Shown in pieces: positions 8,815 through 19,156 of a stretch of 64,000 bases of DNA. Below the pieces are notes generated by a model. The model was not told the origin of the DNA and did not search any database. It was given only the letters and a program-made list of their open reading frames with translations. The DNA comes from Phytophthora sp. 'mugwort' (taxonomy: Eukaryota; Oomycota; Peronosporomycetes; Peronosporales; Peronosporaceae), in assembly GCA_033558025.1 (NCBI GenBank), contig JAUCEF010000006.1, positions 1,054,001 through 1,118,000 on the forward strand. The letters are read 5' to 3'. Each line of letters starts with the position of its first letter. Positions within the stretch are counted from its first letter, which is position 1. The translations under genes were made by a program, and so were the position numbers.

Positions 8815-11092
8815 CTACGCTGTGGTTTGACGCGCCATTTTCTCGCGAAGCAGACTCATACGGGAGATAATTTTGCGTCGGTTGATGGCATTTGACGTGG
8901 TTTCGAGCTGCACTTGGCAGCACGCGAGCGCACGTTTGAAGTCTTCGCTCGCCACTAACGCAAGAACCAGATTGTTGAGGATAGTGCGTTCGCGCTTGGT
9001 GTCCTCAATGGCGCGTGTGATGTCGAGACACTGCTGGTAGCAACGCACAGCCTGCCGCGGGTTCTTCTTGTCTAAGTATACAGTGCCCAGGTTGCCCAAC
9101 GCGCGTGCTTCCACGACGTGATCCCCCGTGGCACGTGCCATTTCTTGTGCCAACATGAAGCGGAGGAGGGCGTCGTCCAGCCGTTTTTGCTTGTAAAATT
9201 CCATGCCAACGTTGAGCTCGTCCAGTGCTGAGATGATCGGAGTAGTAGTGATCACTGGGTTTATCGTCGGGTCAAATGAGCCGTACACGTCCGAAATTGA
9301 AGCTGGTGGTGGAGTTGGTCGAGCCGGAAGTGGCAGCGACTGCGGTGAAGGTGCCTTTGCTTGAGTTGCAGCGAGTGATAGCGTCGCAAAATTCCCGTAA
9401 ATGTTGGTGTTTAATGACGCGTTTTTGCCGTCAAAGCTGGATTTCACGACCAGAGGAGGAGGGGGACTAAGCGTTTGTTCCCATTGAGGTATTTTGTCCT
9501 CGAGATCGTTTGCGAGTGAGGCAAAGCTGCCATAGTCCCCTGTCTCTGGACTTGGGATTGAGATCTTGCTCGTAAACACTGTCGCAACCACTGGAGATGC
9601 AGTTGTTGGCTTAGTTACAGCTACACTTGCAAACGACCCGTAAGCTCCAGTGTTGGCAAACCCCGGTTGAATTGTACATGGTAGAGACTTGGACAACGTA
9701 ATGGCGTGTTGCGTTCGTGCTGCCACTTGCTGCGACTCCTGCGAATAGGTGGCCGTCAAACTCGCAAATGAGGCATATTCGTCCGAGACTGTCGCAACAT
9801 GTGTACGATGAAGATGGAGAAGTGACTCTGTACTGCTGGTAGTAGCCCTTTGCATGGCTGGACTGGGCTGAGCTTCTTCCTCTGGCTGTTCCTGGTGTGC
9901 AAACGATGCAAAACTCCCGTAGTCACTGCTAGCAAACGATCCCGACACAGACGCTACTTTTCCATCGCTCCATTGTGGGTTCTTGTCTTCCAAATAGCCA
10001 GCAGATGGCCCATGCTCCGGGATTTCCATTCGATGCGCTTCAGGCGACGTAAGGGAATCCAATGTGAAACTTGCGTAGCTGTCGGAGATCGCTCCACTTT
10101 TGTCAGCGTTCGTGTTGAATGACATACTGAGGAATGACGATTGCGACGGTGGAGACCTCGAAAACAGCATTGCAGACCCGTTGGGTGGCGGCTTGGGGCT
10201 CTCAAATGATTCCGTACTAAATGCTGCATATGAGTCGCTCTGCTGATCTTGTAGTGCTCTCACCGCCGCCAGCTCCTGGTTGCACTTGGCAGAGAACTCG
10301 GACGCGACCTGCATCAGCACTCACAACGTCAGCATCGTCTCCGAACTTAGCTCACAAAGCAAACGCACCCCGTATTGGAGTCTGGTGGAGCTGGACTGGA
10401 TAAACGCTCCAATGGACGGATACGCACGCTGTCTCACACTCGCATCCACGCCTCTACCACGCGTTACAACTTCTGTAAGTGCATACCCCGCCACTCCTAG
10501 ATTCCTGACCAGACAGTTCTTTATTTCCCGTCGTCCAGGTGTACTCGAGTTTGCCGAGTGCACTTTGAGGTACGTAAGTGTGAATTTCGTCGGATGCGAC
10601 TCGGAAAACCTCACTAGAAACGCCCCATCGCTGCGCTCTCTGGTCGCGAGCACTCTCTCGGCTTCTTCCCTCCCGAGTTCTCCATGGAACCAAGGCACAA
10701 GCTCGCGGTTCACGCAGAAACACGCCACCAGCTTGGACAGGCTCAGCTCGAGTGGCCCGAAGCGGGCAATAAACCGACGGAACTGCAGCGATGATAACGA
10801 CACGGAGCATGCATTAGCACAGTAAGAAATACTGGGGTTAAAACTGGCAGTTTGTAGTGCATTTTGAGCCACTTACGTCTTCTTTCGTCACTTCGTCGCT
10901 TTGATGCGCATCGCCAGAGACGCAAAAGTGCGCCACGACGCGCAATTCGTCGCGCGAAAGCTCAGGCGGCAGCGACTGCGGGTCACAGGCGCGCAGCAGC
11001 TCGGGGAACAAGCCGGAGCGGAAGGACACGCGGGGCTGGGCGAGCTCCTTGTCCCACCAGAGCAGCGCCGACGCGTCGCTCTCAGGCCCCAT
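8815..11092 (-). CDS. SH2 domain protein with eight Y-x-x-F motifs and TPR-like C-terminus
   Basis: Three exons, 11092-10877, 10782-10369, 10308-8815; 707 residues. Residues 1-100 carry an acidic, EF-hand-like helical stretch (SRDELRVVAHF, TKEDFRRFIARFGP) reminiscent of the EF-hand/linker before SH2 in Cbl. Residues 103-200 are an SH2 domain: WFHGEL, then GAFLVRFS with the phosphotyrosine-binding arginine at 130. Residues 211-560 are low-complexity with eight Y-[AG]-[ASN]-F motifs, tyrosines near 237, 288, 340, 388, 433, 469, 514 and 552. Residues 570-700 form TPR-like helix pairs (ALGNLGTVYLDKKNPRQAV). The second intron is inferred: without it a TGA at 10321-10323 interrupts the frame; a 60-nt intron with GTGCGT donor and GATGCAG acceptor removes it and keeps the frame. 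Likely a phosphotyrosine signalling scaffold. Confidence 0.8.
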
Positions 11093-12018
11093 TTAAAATA
11101 TTTGTGATGGAAAACCGGCACAGCTGAAATTTTGGATTTCACAGTGGTTGACAGCGTCGAGGACGCTTTTCACTGTAGGGATGTCAAATATCCTCTGATC
11201 GGTTTGAAAACTCACAGGCTGGTGAGTCCAACCACATGGCAACAAATGTGGTATTCCATCCGTTTCCCTTCGCAAAACCTTTGACTCTGTATATTCTTTT
11301 GATTGTGCCGCAACCCTTGTCGCCTTTTGAGCAGTAGCAATGGCTAATTCTACCTGTACAGATCTATAAACTTTCATAAGTGACGTCTATAAGTTTATGT
11401 GATTGTACAGGTATAGTATTTTTGCTGGACAAATCGGGGTTGGAGCCGGACAAAAATAGTCCAGAAAGTCACATTTCAGCATTTCAGGGGATGCCACTGA
11501 AGGACGAGCGCGGGAAGAAAGCTCGGCGAGAAGATAAAGAGGCCGCCCGCGCCAAAGCTACGTGAAGGCACACCGTGATGGAGCTCTCACTACAGGTGAA
11601 AAGTACGATATTTTCGCTCTCCAGGCTAATTTCCGTGTTGATCACGGGGTTGTACCGCGAAAGGAGTCTATTACGAACAAAGTTGCATGTTTGCTTGGGT
11701 TTGGTCTACTTTTCGATCTCATGGCACTGTTGTGGTTGCTGCTCCTCCTGGAAATCGAAGTGATCGTATGACTAGACTGCCTCACCGACGATAATGCAAC
11801 AGATGGTTCGTGATTTAACGGAGAAGACGTGAAACCAGAACGCGGACTACAGCAAAAGATGTCAAGCTAAGATATTTTAGATAAAATACTAAATTGATAT
11901 CCTAACCTTATCACAAATATCATAATTATCATCATAATTCTAGCTGATGGTTATGATGGGCTTAGGAGATTCTTATACAACCTTATCATAAGGACCATAC
12001 ATATTTTATAAAATATCC
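11093..12018. other. Gene-free stretch leading into the transposon island
   Basis: No host gene recognised. A short plus-strand frame near 11562-11771 may be a transposase N-terminus (listed separately). From about 11870 to 12018 the sequence is very AT-rich and imperfectly repetitive, with TATCACAAATATCAT at 11909-11923, which recurs just right of the Tc1 element. Confidence 0.5.
11562..11771 (+). pseudogene. Possible N-terminal fragment of a DDE transposase
   Basis: The frame GALTTGEKYDIFALQANF, then ITNKVACLLGFG, resembles the opening helix-turn-helix region of Tc1/IS630-like transposases (a start-of-frame TxxEK motif followed by a short recognition helix ending in a glycine). No catalytic domain follows before the Tc1 element at 12021. 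Weak call: similarity is by eye and short. Confidence 0.3.
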
Positions 12019-12020
12019 TA

Positions 12021-12057
12021 CAGTGCGGGCATTAATTATACTGCCACCGATGAAAAC
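12021..12057 (+). repeat. Tc1 left terminal inverted repeat
   Basis: 37 bp, preceded by target TA at 12019-12020. Its inverted partner is 13292-13328. Confidence 0.88.
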
Positions 12058-12093
12058 TATCCAATTTCAGCGGGTAGTTCGATTTAGAATTTG

Positions 12094-12994
12094 GTTTTCT
12101 AACTAATGGAAATAGCTTGTCCAAACAAGACGAACATCGTTGGAAGCGCTCCATTTCCGCAAATTCGCTTTGCGGGGCTAAACTGCACGGGCGAGGACGC
12201 CCCACATGTTCTCGATAGGATTTAGATCCGGCGACTTCGCTGGCCACTCCATAAGCTCGACGTTTTGCTCTTGGAGGAACGCTTTGGTAGTCCCCGACGA
12301 GTGGATCGACGCATTATCCTGTTGAGAAATGCAGTCGCGCCCGTACAAACGATCGATAAAAGGCAAAAGATGCTCTGACAGGGTGAGGATGTATCCCTCG
12401 CTGTCTTGCGTACCGTCCAAAATCACGAGGTCGCTTTTACCGTGAGAGCAAAACGCACCCCACACCATGACGCTGCCGCCGCCACTCTGGCGCGTCGAGA
12501 AAAAGTTCTTCTTACTGGAGACCGTCCGGGCCGTCCAAGTTGAACTTCTTCTCGTCGGAAAAGAAGCACTTGGACCACTTGGCCTCGTCCCAGGTCACCT
12601 TGTCACGGGCTCACTTGAGCCGATCCTCCTTGTGCTTCTTGGTCAGCACTGGCGACGCCTTGCGCTTAGCGTACGTCAAGTGCGTGCTCTCCTGAAGCAC
12701 CTGCTTGACTCGGCGTACTCCAACAGGCAGCTCAAGCTGCTCCTGCAGTCCTCTGGCGCTCAAATCCCCTTTCGACGCCTCGCGCAAGAGGCGCCGCTTG
12801 GCAGCGGGGGTCAGCTTTGGCGGGCGCCCGGGCCGCTTGGTAGTGTTGTAAGACTTCGGAGAGTTCAGAAAGGTGTGGATTGCAGGTCGCGAGCGCCCTA
12901 GGTCCTGTGCGATTGCTCGCTCGCTCATACCGCGTCTGTAGAGGGCTAAAATCGCTGTCTGCTCATTCGTTGTGAGGGTCGTTCCTCTAGGCAT
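12094..12994 (-). pseudogene. Broken Tc1 transposase (DD34E)
   Basis: Start MPRGTTLTTNEQ at 12994, then a paired helix-turn-helix region (RAIAQDLGRSRPAIHTFL, a GRPPKLTP hinge) and the catalytic core: [15 protein letters not shown] (first D), SQQDNASIH (second D) and SPDLNPIENMWG (E), with 34 residues between second D and E, the Tc1 subgroup spacing. Damage: a TGA at 12611-12613 where Tc1 proteins usually have a residue, a frameshift or small deletion near 12510 between GPDG and the GGGSVMVWGAF segment, and a TAG at 12178-12180. It cannot make an active enzyme. The C-terminal coding part lies within the long inverted repeat. Confidence 0.85.
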
Positions 12995-13291
12995 GCTAGC
13001 GCTAAGAAAAAAATATAGCGGCAGACACCAAATGGATGAGCAAACGCGCAAAATCAGCGACTGCGCCACGTATAGGCATCATGCATAAGCAACGCCACTT
13101 AGCTCGTAATGTACGCAGTGGCAGTATAGCTTGTTCCCCTTCTACAAGACGTCGCGATCGTTGTCGGCTTGGCTCACAGCGAGTATTTGTCGAAATGGAG
13201 CGCTTCCAATGGTGTTCGCCTTAATTTCGAGCGCTCTTTTCATTGGTAAGAACGCCATGGTCGCTAAAGAACTATTGGCTGAAATTTGACC

Positions 13292-13328
13292 GTTTTCATG
13301 GGTGGCAGTATAATAAGTGCCCGCACTG
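13292..13328 (-). repeat. Tc1 right terminal inverted repeat
   Basis: 37 bp, followed by target TA at 13329-13330. Reads CAGTGCGGGCACTTATTATA on the minus strand. Confidence 0.88.
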
Positions 13329-13409
13329 TAACCTATCACAAATATCATATTAATATTTTTTACTAATATTAGTAGCAGGGATAAATATCATAAAAACTTG
13401 TGATGCTTA

Positions 13410-13444
13410 GACCCTAGTCCAAGTAAGGGAACGCGTTCTAAGGG
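13410..13444 (+). repeat. Harbinger left terminal inverted repeat
   Basis: About 35 bp, preceded by TTA target copy at 13407-13409; partner at 15879-15913. Confidence 0.87.
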
Positions 13445-13625
13445 AAAGCAGATCGCAAGGAATAGGGTTAGTCACTCCAAGGCTCTCGAGGCTTAGCCTA
13501 ACATTCTCGTTCTGGTCCAGATACAGACCTTGGGCACTTCCACGTGTCTTTGCTTGTAGAAATCATCCCCCGCATTCTGGATTTCCTTCACAAGCGGCAT
13601 CCTCGCTCAAGCCAAGCCTTCGGAC

Positions 13626-14541
13626 ATGCCCTCGCCATCATTACGCCGACAAGGCGGGATAGCAGTCCAAGCGTCAGCAGCACCGATATCGGCGGCTCCA
13701 GATTCAGCACCGCCAACGTCAGTGGTTTCGTTGTCAGCCTCGACAGCTGCGTCTTTAGCTCGTGAGACGGAAGCTGCAGGTCCAAGGGCCGACGCAGCCG
13801 AAAAATCCGTCGTGGAAAGCAAAAGGCCCCCGCCGTCTCAAGTGGACTAATGACAGGACGGCTGCCCTGCTACAACTTCGTTTCCGTGAGGGCCCGGCCG
13901 GCCGAAAGCTTGACACCGCCGACACCAAGGTAAAGAAGACTATCGCATGGCAGTTTTTTTGCCAACGTTCTCTCGGTTAGGCTCGACAGCGTCATAACTA
14001 GCGAGCAGGTATTTATACAAGGCTGTGCTGTCATAATCCAATGTTGTGACGCTAGCTAACCATGCCTTTGAGTGCTTGATGTATACGTACAGGTGACAAC
14101 CAAATATCGCAAGATGAAATGTGAATATAGGAAACATAAGCGAGGGGATGCAGGCCACAAGTAATAATCCCATCGAGAAATGGACGATGCCTATTGGGGA
14201 ATTTTGAACGATGCCTTTTCAAGCCGCCTCGGCATTAGTGGCGAGATTATGTTGATTCCAACATGGAGGAATCAAAGGAGGACGATGCTCAAGAAGAACA
14301 CCGCGACGCCGGACAGCGCGACGCAAAGGAAAAGAAGCCGCTTCTTGTCCAGCTCGTGACCGCCATGCAAGCAGGAATGGAAGCCATTGCGGCGTCATTT
14401 GCTGCCAAGGCTAATCCCCCCACGGAGCTTAGCGACCTCGTGGCGAGATTAGATCGCCAGTACGCCGAAAGCAAACGGCTTCAGGAGCGCCAAATTGACA
14501 TGCTAGCAAAGTTAGCGCATTACTTCGATAGCAAGCAGTAA
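13626..14541 (+). pseudogene. Harbinger Myb/SANT-like accessory protein, broken
   Basis: Three pieces: an Ala/Pro/Ser-rich leader from 13626, a SANT-like segment (LKWTNDRTAALLQLRF, then TKVKKTIAWQFF) around 13840-13965, and a C-terminal helical part from 14263 (LVQLVTAMQAGMEAIAASF, then RLDRQYAESKRLQERQIDML). The second protein of Harbinger elements binds the terminal repeats and carries the transposase to DNA. The leader and SANT parts are in different frames, and 13981-14262 holds no frame connecting to the C-terminal part; an intron could explain some of this. Confidence 0.65.
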
Positions 14542-14576
14542 CAGACAAGAATGTGAACTAAGCTAGCAACGTAGAC

Positions 14577-15452
14577 TCACATTTGAAATAGCTTTGGTAT
14601 GTCATCTGTTTTAGTTAACCCGCGCAAGTATGAGACTGGTATTTCAGCATCTTGATTGTCCCCAGCAGTCACTGTTGGTGCGTCGGGCAGGAACGGATCG
14701 TCGCCAGTAACCAAGTAAGTATCGCGCAGCTTCCATAGCAAGTTATGCAGGACAAAATCTGCTATAATAACATTGGAAATACGAGCAGACGATTTTTCCT
14801 CGAGCTTGCCTAGTAGGATGCGGAAGCGGCTCTTAAGCCGTCCGAACGCACACTCGACGACAATGCGAGGGCGAGAGTGCTTGTAGTTGTAGCACCGTAT
14901 CCGTCGGTCCCGGGCTGCTGCGGCCTCAGGGTATGGGGCTAGCAGACGCCCCCACACCTTGTAGCCGGCATCGCCCAGTATATGCTTGCCTGTGGGGAAG
15001 TAGGAAGACATTCTCGAATAGACAAGCAAATGCATGCAGAATCTAACAATGCACTACCGTTGTCGCACGCCCGAACCGTTCCACAGACTTTACTCGTTTG
15101 CTGAACCAGCACGAATTGATAGAGAGCGGAAGGCGCCGCGGTGGTCGACGACGGCCTGGCCATTTACCACCGGATAGCCCTTCCTGCAATACCAGCCCTC
15201 GAAATCGGCGGGCCGTGGTATGTGGACCAAGGTGCCGTCCACTGCACCAACGACCCCGGGGGACCATGCGAGGCTGTAGAAGCCCTCCTCGATTGTTTGG
15301 AGCTCGTCAGCAGCCGGCATCGGGATCTCAGTGGCTGCCAAACTTACTATTACGCTCTGAGTTTCGTTCATGTAGGCTACAGCACGTGTGTGCGAGATAC
15401 CAAGCACTGCTCCTGCCTGTTCCATTGATCCGCCCTGCGCTAGATAAAGCAT
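14577..15452 (-). pseudogene. Harbinger transposase (DDE_4 type), frame-broken
   Basis: Helix-turn-helix start (MEQAGAVLGISHTRAVAYM), then the catalytic core: VGAVDGTLVHIPRP (first D), WYCRKGYPVVNGQAVVDHRG, HILGDAGYKVWGRLLAPY (second D) and RPRIVVECAFGRLKSRFRIL (E). A stop follows GSANE near 15090 where the family has an H-D or N-D pair, and the frame resumes near 15020; a small intron there or a frameshift would fit equally. Orientation is opposite to the Myb-like gene, as is usual for the family. Confidence 0.82.
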
Positions 15453-15878
15453 GGTTAGTGCTACGCGCCACAGGACGAAATGTTTAGTGTTGTGGTGTGG
15501 CTTTGCTGGCCGTGCATGAGTAGAGTCTTGTAGATCGATATAAAGGAGGCCCTGTAGCAGTGTAGTAGATGGTTAAACCATTTGGTATGGGGGGCTGCCG
15601 ACGCCATCTCCAACGGCTCGGTGGGGAACGTTGAAACGTTTACCCGGGGTGTCCCGTGCAAGCGCCCGTCGGTGACCAGAGCGGACGCAACGCTGACACA
15701 GGCACAGACCACCCGAGAAGACAGCGGTCTTTTCGGCTTGATCGTCTATTGCAGAATCAAATTCTGGATTCAGAACACCTCCGACTGGCGTTTTGAAAAA
15801 CTCGTTTTGAGAATACTGAATCAGGTTTATGGTACGCGGTACCATTTCTCCTAGCCAATGGGATGAAAGTTAACATAT

Positions 15879-15913
15879 GCCCCAGAACGCGTTCCCGTAC
15901 TTGGACTAGGGCC
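15879..15913 (-). repeat. Harbinger right terminal inverted repeat
   Basis: About 35 bp, inverted relative to the left end, followed by TTA at 15914-15916. Confidence 0.87.
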
Positions 15914-15916
15914 TTA

Positions 15917-16346
15917 AGATAGGGTTAGGATATTAAATTCATATCAGATATCAATATATTATTATGGTTATGATGTGCAAACCGATCATAGCTTCGTCAT
16001 TTATCTACCTCTTTTATCACAAACATATTCCTGTTGCTGACTATTGCCGCCGCTGCGCAGCGATTGTTTAAGTTTGGGTGGTGCAAGGTTGCCTACGCTT
16101 TGCTCCGGTAGTAATCGCCTCCGCTCCGTATTACTACAGTAGATTACAAATAAGCACGCCTTCGGCTTCGGTAGGATGGACGGGCTTTCCGCTCCCGCTA
16201 GATACGAAGTTTAGTAGCGGCATAGTCTTCGCTTAGTTCGGCAGCATTTCAGCCAATCGATGCGCCGCCTTCGCTCCACCCGGAGCTATTTGTCTAATGG
16301 AGTGCCTTAAAAAGCGCGACGGAAAAAAGGTACTGCCGACCGTCTA
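15917..16346. repeat. AT-rich flank followed by a cluster of short GC-rich hairpin motifs
   Basis: 15917-16040 is AT-rich. From about 16045 to 16290, short GC-rich units of the form C-[TC]-x-CGCT-x-CGGTAG recur with inverted partners, for example CCTACGCTTTGCTCCGGTAG and GTAAT...ATTAC around CGCCTCCGCTCCG. They look like a series of small foldback units rather than code. No family recognised. Confidence 0.4.

Positions 16347-16420
<74 letters not shown>
16347..16420. repeat. (ACAG)n microsatellite
   Basis: Uninterrupted ACAG tetranucleotide tract, 74 bp, about 18.5 units. Confidence 0.97.
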
Positions 16421-17387
16421 CGGCAGGTTGTAGCCGATAATTTTTATTAAGACAAAATAGTAATTTTACACCATGACATGCAGTGACCACCCAAGGAGCT
16501 GGGTGGCCACATAAGGTGAGACATGAGGACGAGGCCGGGCAAAGACGAAGCCCATCCATCCCGCCTCGATCGCCCTCGCTTTCCCGGCCTAACTTCCAGA
16601 TTTTCCAAGGAGCGGGGAGAACCGAGGCGCAAGGACGACAGCGGCGGCCCACGATGACGGCGTCGTCGGGGCCAAGAAGATGCTGGCATTCGCAGCAAGG
16701 TGTGGTGCGCGTATGCTCCCGGGGCTGAGGCGGCTTGTGCGGAGCGAGTTGACGGGCCTTGACCTTGTACCGCTCCAGCGGATAGCCGCCGGGGATCGGG
16801 CTGGTATAGGTACTGCAGATAGCCCACTTCGGCGACGCATAGTTGCTAGCTGGTGAATAGAAACTGTGTATTAAACGAAATTATGTGAAGCTGATGCCGT
16901 AGTTGCTTCTCTTTCTGTTCTGTCTTAATCCGCTCCCGCCTCGATGTGGCGGCGCTCGACACGAGTTTGCTGGCGCTTGCGATACTTGCGAATCTCACCA
17001 GACGGCAGATTGGCGGCCGGTGCCCACGTGGAGTCCAGATGTAAAGAACATCACGCGGCCGTTGATCCTCTCGACCGCAAGAATGGTCCGCATCTGGTAT
17101 GTTAGGCGTCCGACGAGGTCGACGCCAGCTAGAAGCACCCATTCTGCTTCGCCTGCATATTCTCTTTGGGCGGCTGCTTCGATGAGCCGGCCCTTCGTGA
17201 TGCAGGCGTGGGGCACCGCATTCAGCAGTCGGTGAATGGCCGATCCCACGCTGGTGGAGGGGTCCCTCTCGAGGAGGCCCCACGTCTTCAGATACCGAGC
17301 GGCTGCTTCGTCCAGCCTGCCCCACCGCGCTCACACAGGTGCTGCTTGCTCCATTCTAAAAGAGGGTGAAACATTGTGGGCGGCGCT
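16421..17387. other. Unassigned stretch downstream of the MULE
   Basis: Several open frames on both strands (for example a minus frame with WVLLAGVDLVGRLTYQMRTI near 17100-17170) but none could be tied to a family. Its position just beyond the MULE's SWIM finger suggests either the rest of that element or another relic. Confidence 0.4.
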
Positions 17388-19156
17388 TCAATGTCGGGGC
17401 TGGTCGGTCGGCACAATTGCGGCTTTTGGGAAGTGACCTTCCAGGCCTTCCTCCAAAACACGTTGATTACATAGCGTGAGTTTCATGGGAATGCGTAGTA
17501 TTAATTTGTTGGTCGTTACAGAAACACTTACTAGGCTACTAGCAGCACTACTCAGTAGAAAGCGCGCGACCGTTAGTAAGCGCCCGGCCAGGGCGGTCGC
17601 TCTAGTGCCCGTAGCCGTTGTGTGGCGACGCTTGGGTGGGACTGAGCGGTCCACTAGCGTCCGTTTGCCGTCGAGGTCGTGTAATTTCAGCTGTAGGCCG
17701 AATAGTACATGTATGCACACAGCAAACTTAAAAAAGTACTTACAGCCGTACGTACGGGCAACCGCATCGACGCTCCAACCACACTCTGGCTGCCCCTCCA
17801 GCTCCATGCGCGCGTAGTTGGCTCCCATTTGGGCTGAAACCGGAGCTGTTTCTCGGCTGCGACCCAGATCGGGCAGATACACGCCGACGCAACCCCACGA
17901 AAGCACGCGGACAACGTTGGGGTTGGTTGAGACCAGCAGAAACTGGATGCTAGATCGGCTGGGAGTCACGTCGACAATTAGTTCGCGCTGACGAAACTCC
18001 TTGTCTCTAGACTTAAGCTGCTGGGTTGGCTCGGTTTCTTCCCGGTATGTCTTGGGTGTAACAGACTGGTGTCCGGAACAATCTGCGAGCAGCTGCAGTA
18101 GGGTGCCAATCTTGTATTTTGTCAATAGCGTGTAGTCTCGCTCAATCAGCCGGTTAAACTGTTCAACCAGATTGTTCTTTGTCGCGTATCCACTTGATAT
18201 GTGGACGCACTGCCCCGCGGTTAACGTGCTCCAAACCCACGCGTGCTCAAAATAACTCCGAAACCCGGCGAGCACAGTATTCTGCGACCACTTCGCCAAC
18301 GTAACTTCCATCATCTCGACTTGACTTTCAGCGAGATGCAGATCTACGATCTGAAACTTTTGCGGCACGTCCTTCAGCTTCTTGTGGAGCTTGACCATGA
18401 CGTGGTAGAAACACATGAGGTATGCGTAATCCGAGTCCACTCCGAAGATGCGGCCACATGCGTTTTGTTGGGCGACCTCTGCGTCTGCCATGCTGTATCG
18501 CACCAGAAGCTGCTGGTCGGATACGGCTGTGAACGCTTGCGAAGAGCCATTAGCGCTTTCACGTATAGTGACTCCAGCGTTAAGAGTTGATAAACAGCGC
18601 GACCAGATGGAATGGACGGCACCTGTCCGACACGCCACAAACGACGACCGGGTAAGCCAGCTGATTGAGCTTGAAGGTTGCGTCAATGTGGAATACAAAG
18701 GATGCTGGATCACGCGCCGCATTGAGAAGACGCCGCTTGAAAGTGAGACCAACCAAAAATGGTTCTCGTCAGATCCATTGCCGACATCGGGTTTTCCATT
18801 GACGCCTCGTTCGCATGCGAATGAAAATGGCTGCGTGTCAGTCGTTGCTGGGCCGTATACCAGGTGCTCGATCTGGTTGAGGACGTCGTCGTACTGGTCG
18901 TGGCGGTGCAGCTTGGTCTTGATGAAGTAGCTTATACACCATTGGATTTTGCGCAGCGATGGCAACTCGTTCTCTGCCAGGCCAAAGCGCCCAGCCATCC
19001 CATGCGAATGCGATCCGGTTTCAACCCTCGAGTCGTCATCTCGCGGCCATAGTCATTCAATCGTGAGGTAAGTTGTGGCTTGCGATGCGCCCTGATGAGA
19101 GTCTCATTGGCGCCCGTTTCCAGGATCGTCACTCCGTTGAGTTCTTGACACGTCAA
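17388..19156 (-). pseudogene. Mutator-like (MULE) transposase with SWIM finger
   Basis: A 536-codon frame (18998-17388) plus an N-terminal piece (19156-18932) in another frame; they overlap at the same peptide, so a frameshift near 18985 splits one protein. Landmarks: DENHFWLVSLSSGVFSM and a degraded stretch where the family has its first catalytic Asp; MADAEVAQQNACGRIFGVDS and YLMCFYHVMVKLHKKLKDVP (the second-Asp and CFxH region); TKNNLVEQFNRLIERDY; and a SWIM-type finger GCKYFFKFAVCIHVLFG. Mutator elements move by cut and paste. Terminal repeats were not found. Dead because of the frameshift and the lost catalytic block. Confidence 0.8.

Larger units (their letters stand above)
12021..13328 (-). 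mobile_element. Tc1/mariner transposon, both ends present, 1308 bp
   Basis: Starts CAGTGCGGGCATTAATTATA and ends with the inverted counterpart; the first 37 bp match the last 37 bp with about four differences. TA dinucleotides flank both ends (12019-12020, 13329-13330), the Tc1/mariner target. The inverted repeat is long: a second block with AAGCGCTCCATTTC recurs inverted at about 12140-12165 and 13190-13212, so imperfect repeats extend roughly 160 bp inward. Between them lies a broken DD34E transposase on the minus strand. Non-autonomous today; it could have been moved by a relative. Confidence 0.9.
13410..15913 (-). mobile_element. PIF/Harbinger transposon with both ends, 2504 bp
   Basis: The left end reads GACCCTAGTCCAAGTAAGGG and the right end, read on minus, GGCCCTAGTCCAAGTACGGG; about 35 bp match. 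The element is flanked by TTA on both sides (13407-13409, 15914-15916), the standard 3-bp Harbinger target duplication. Inside are the two genes of this family facing each other: a Myb/SANT-like protein on plus and a DDE transposase on minus. Both are damaged. It sits 81 bp right of the Tc1 element. Confidence 0.9.

Noticed and set aside
10306..10322. A 16-nt GTGAGT...GATGCAG intron in the SH2 gene
   Set aside because: Too short to splice and shifts the frame; the 60-nt alternative keeps the frame.
16344..16652. Minus ORF ending in a Cys-Leu-Ser-Val repeat
   Set aside because: The tail is just translation of the ACAG microsatellite.
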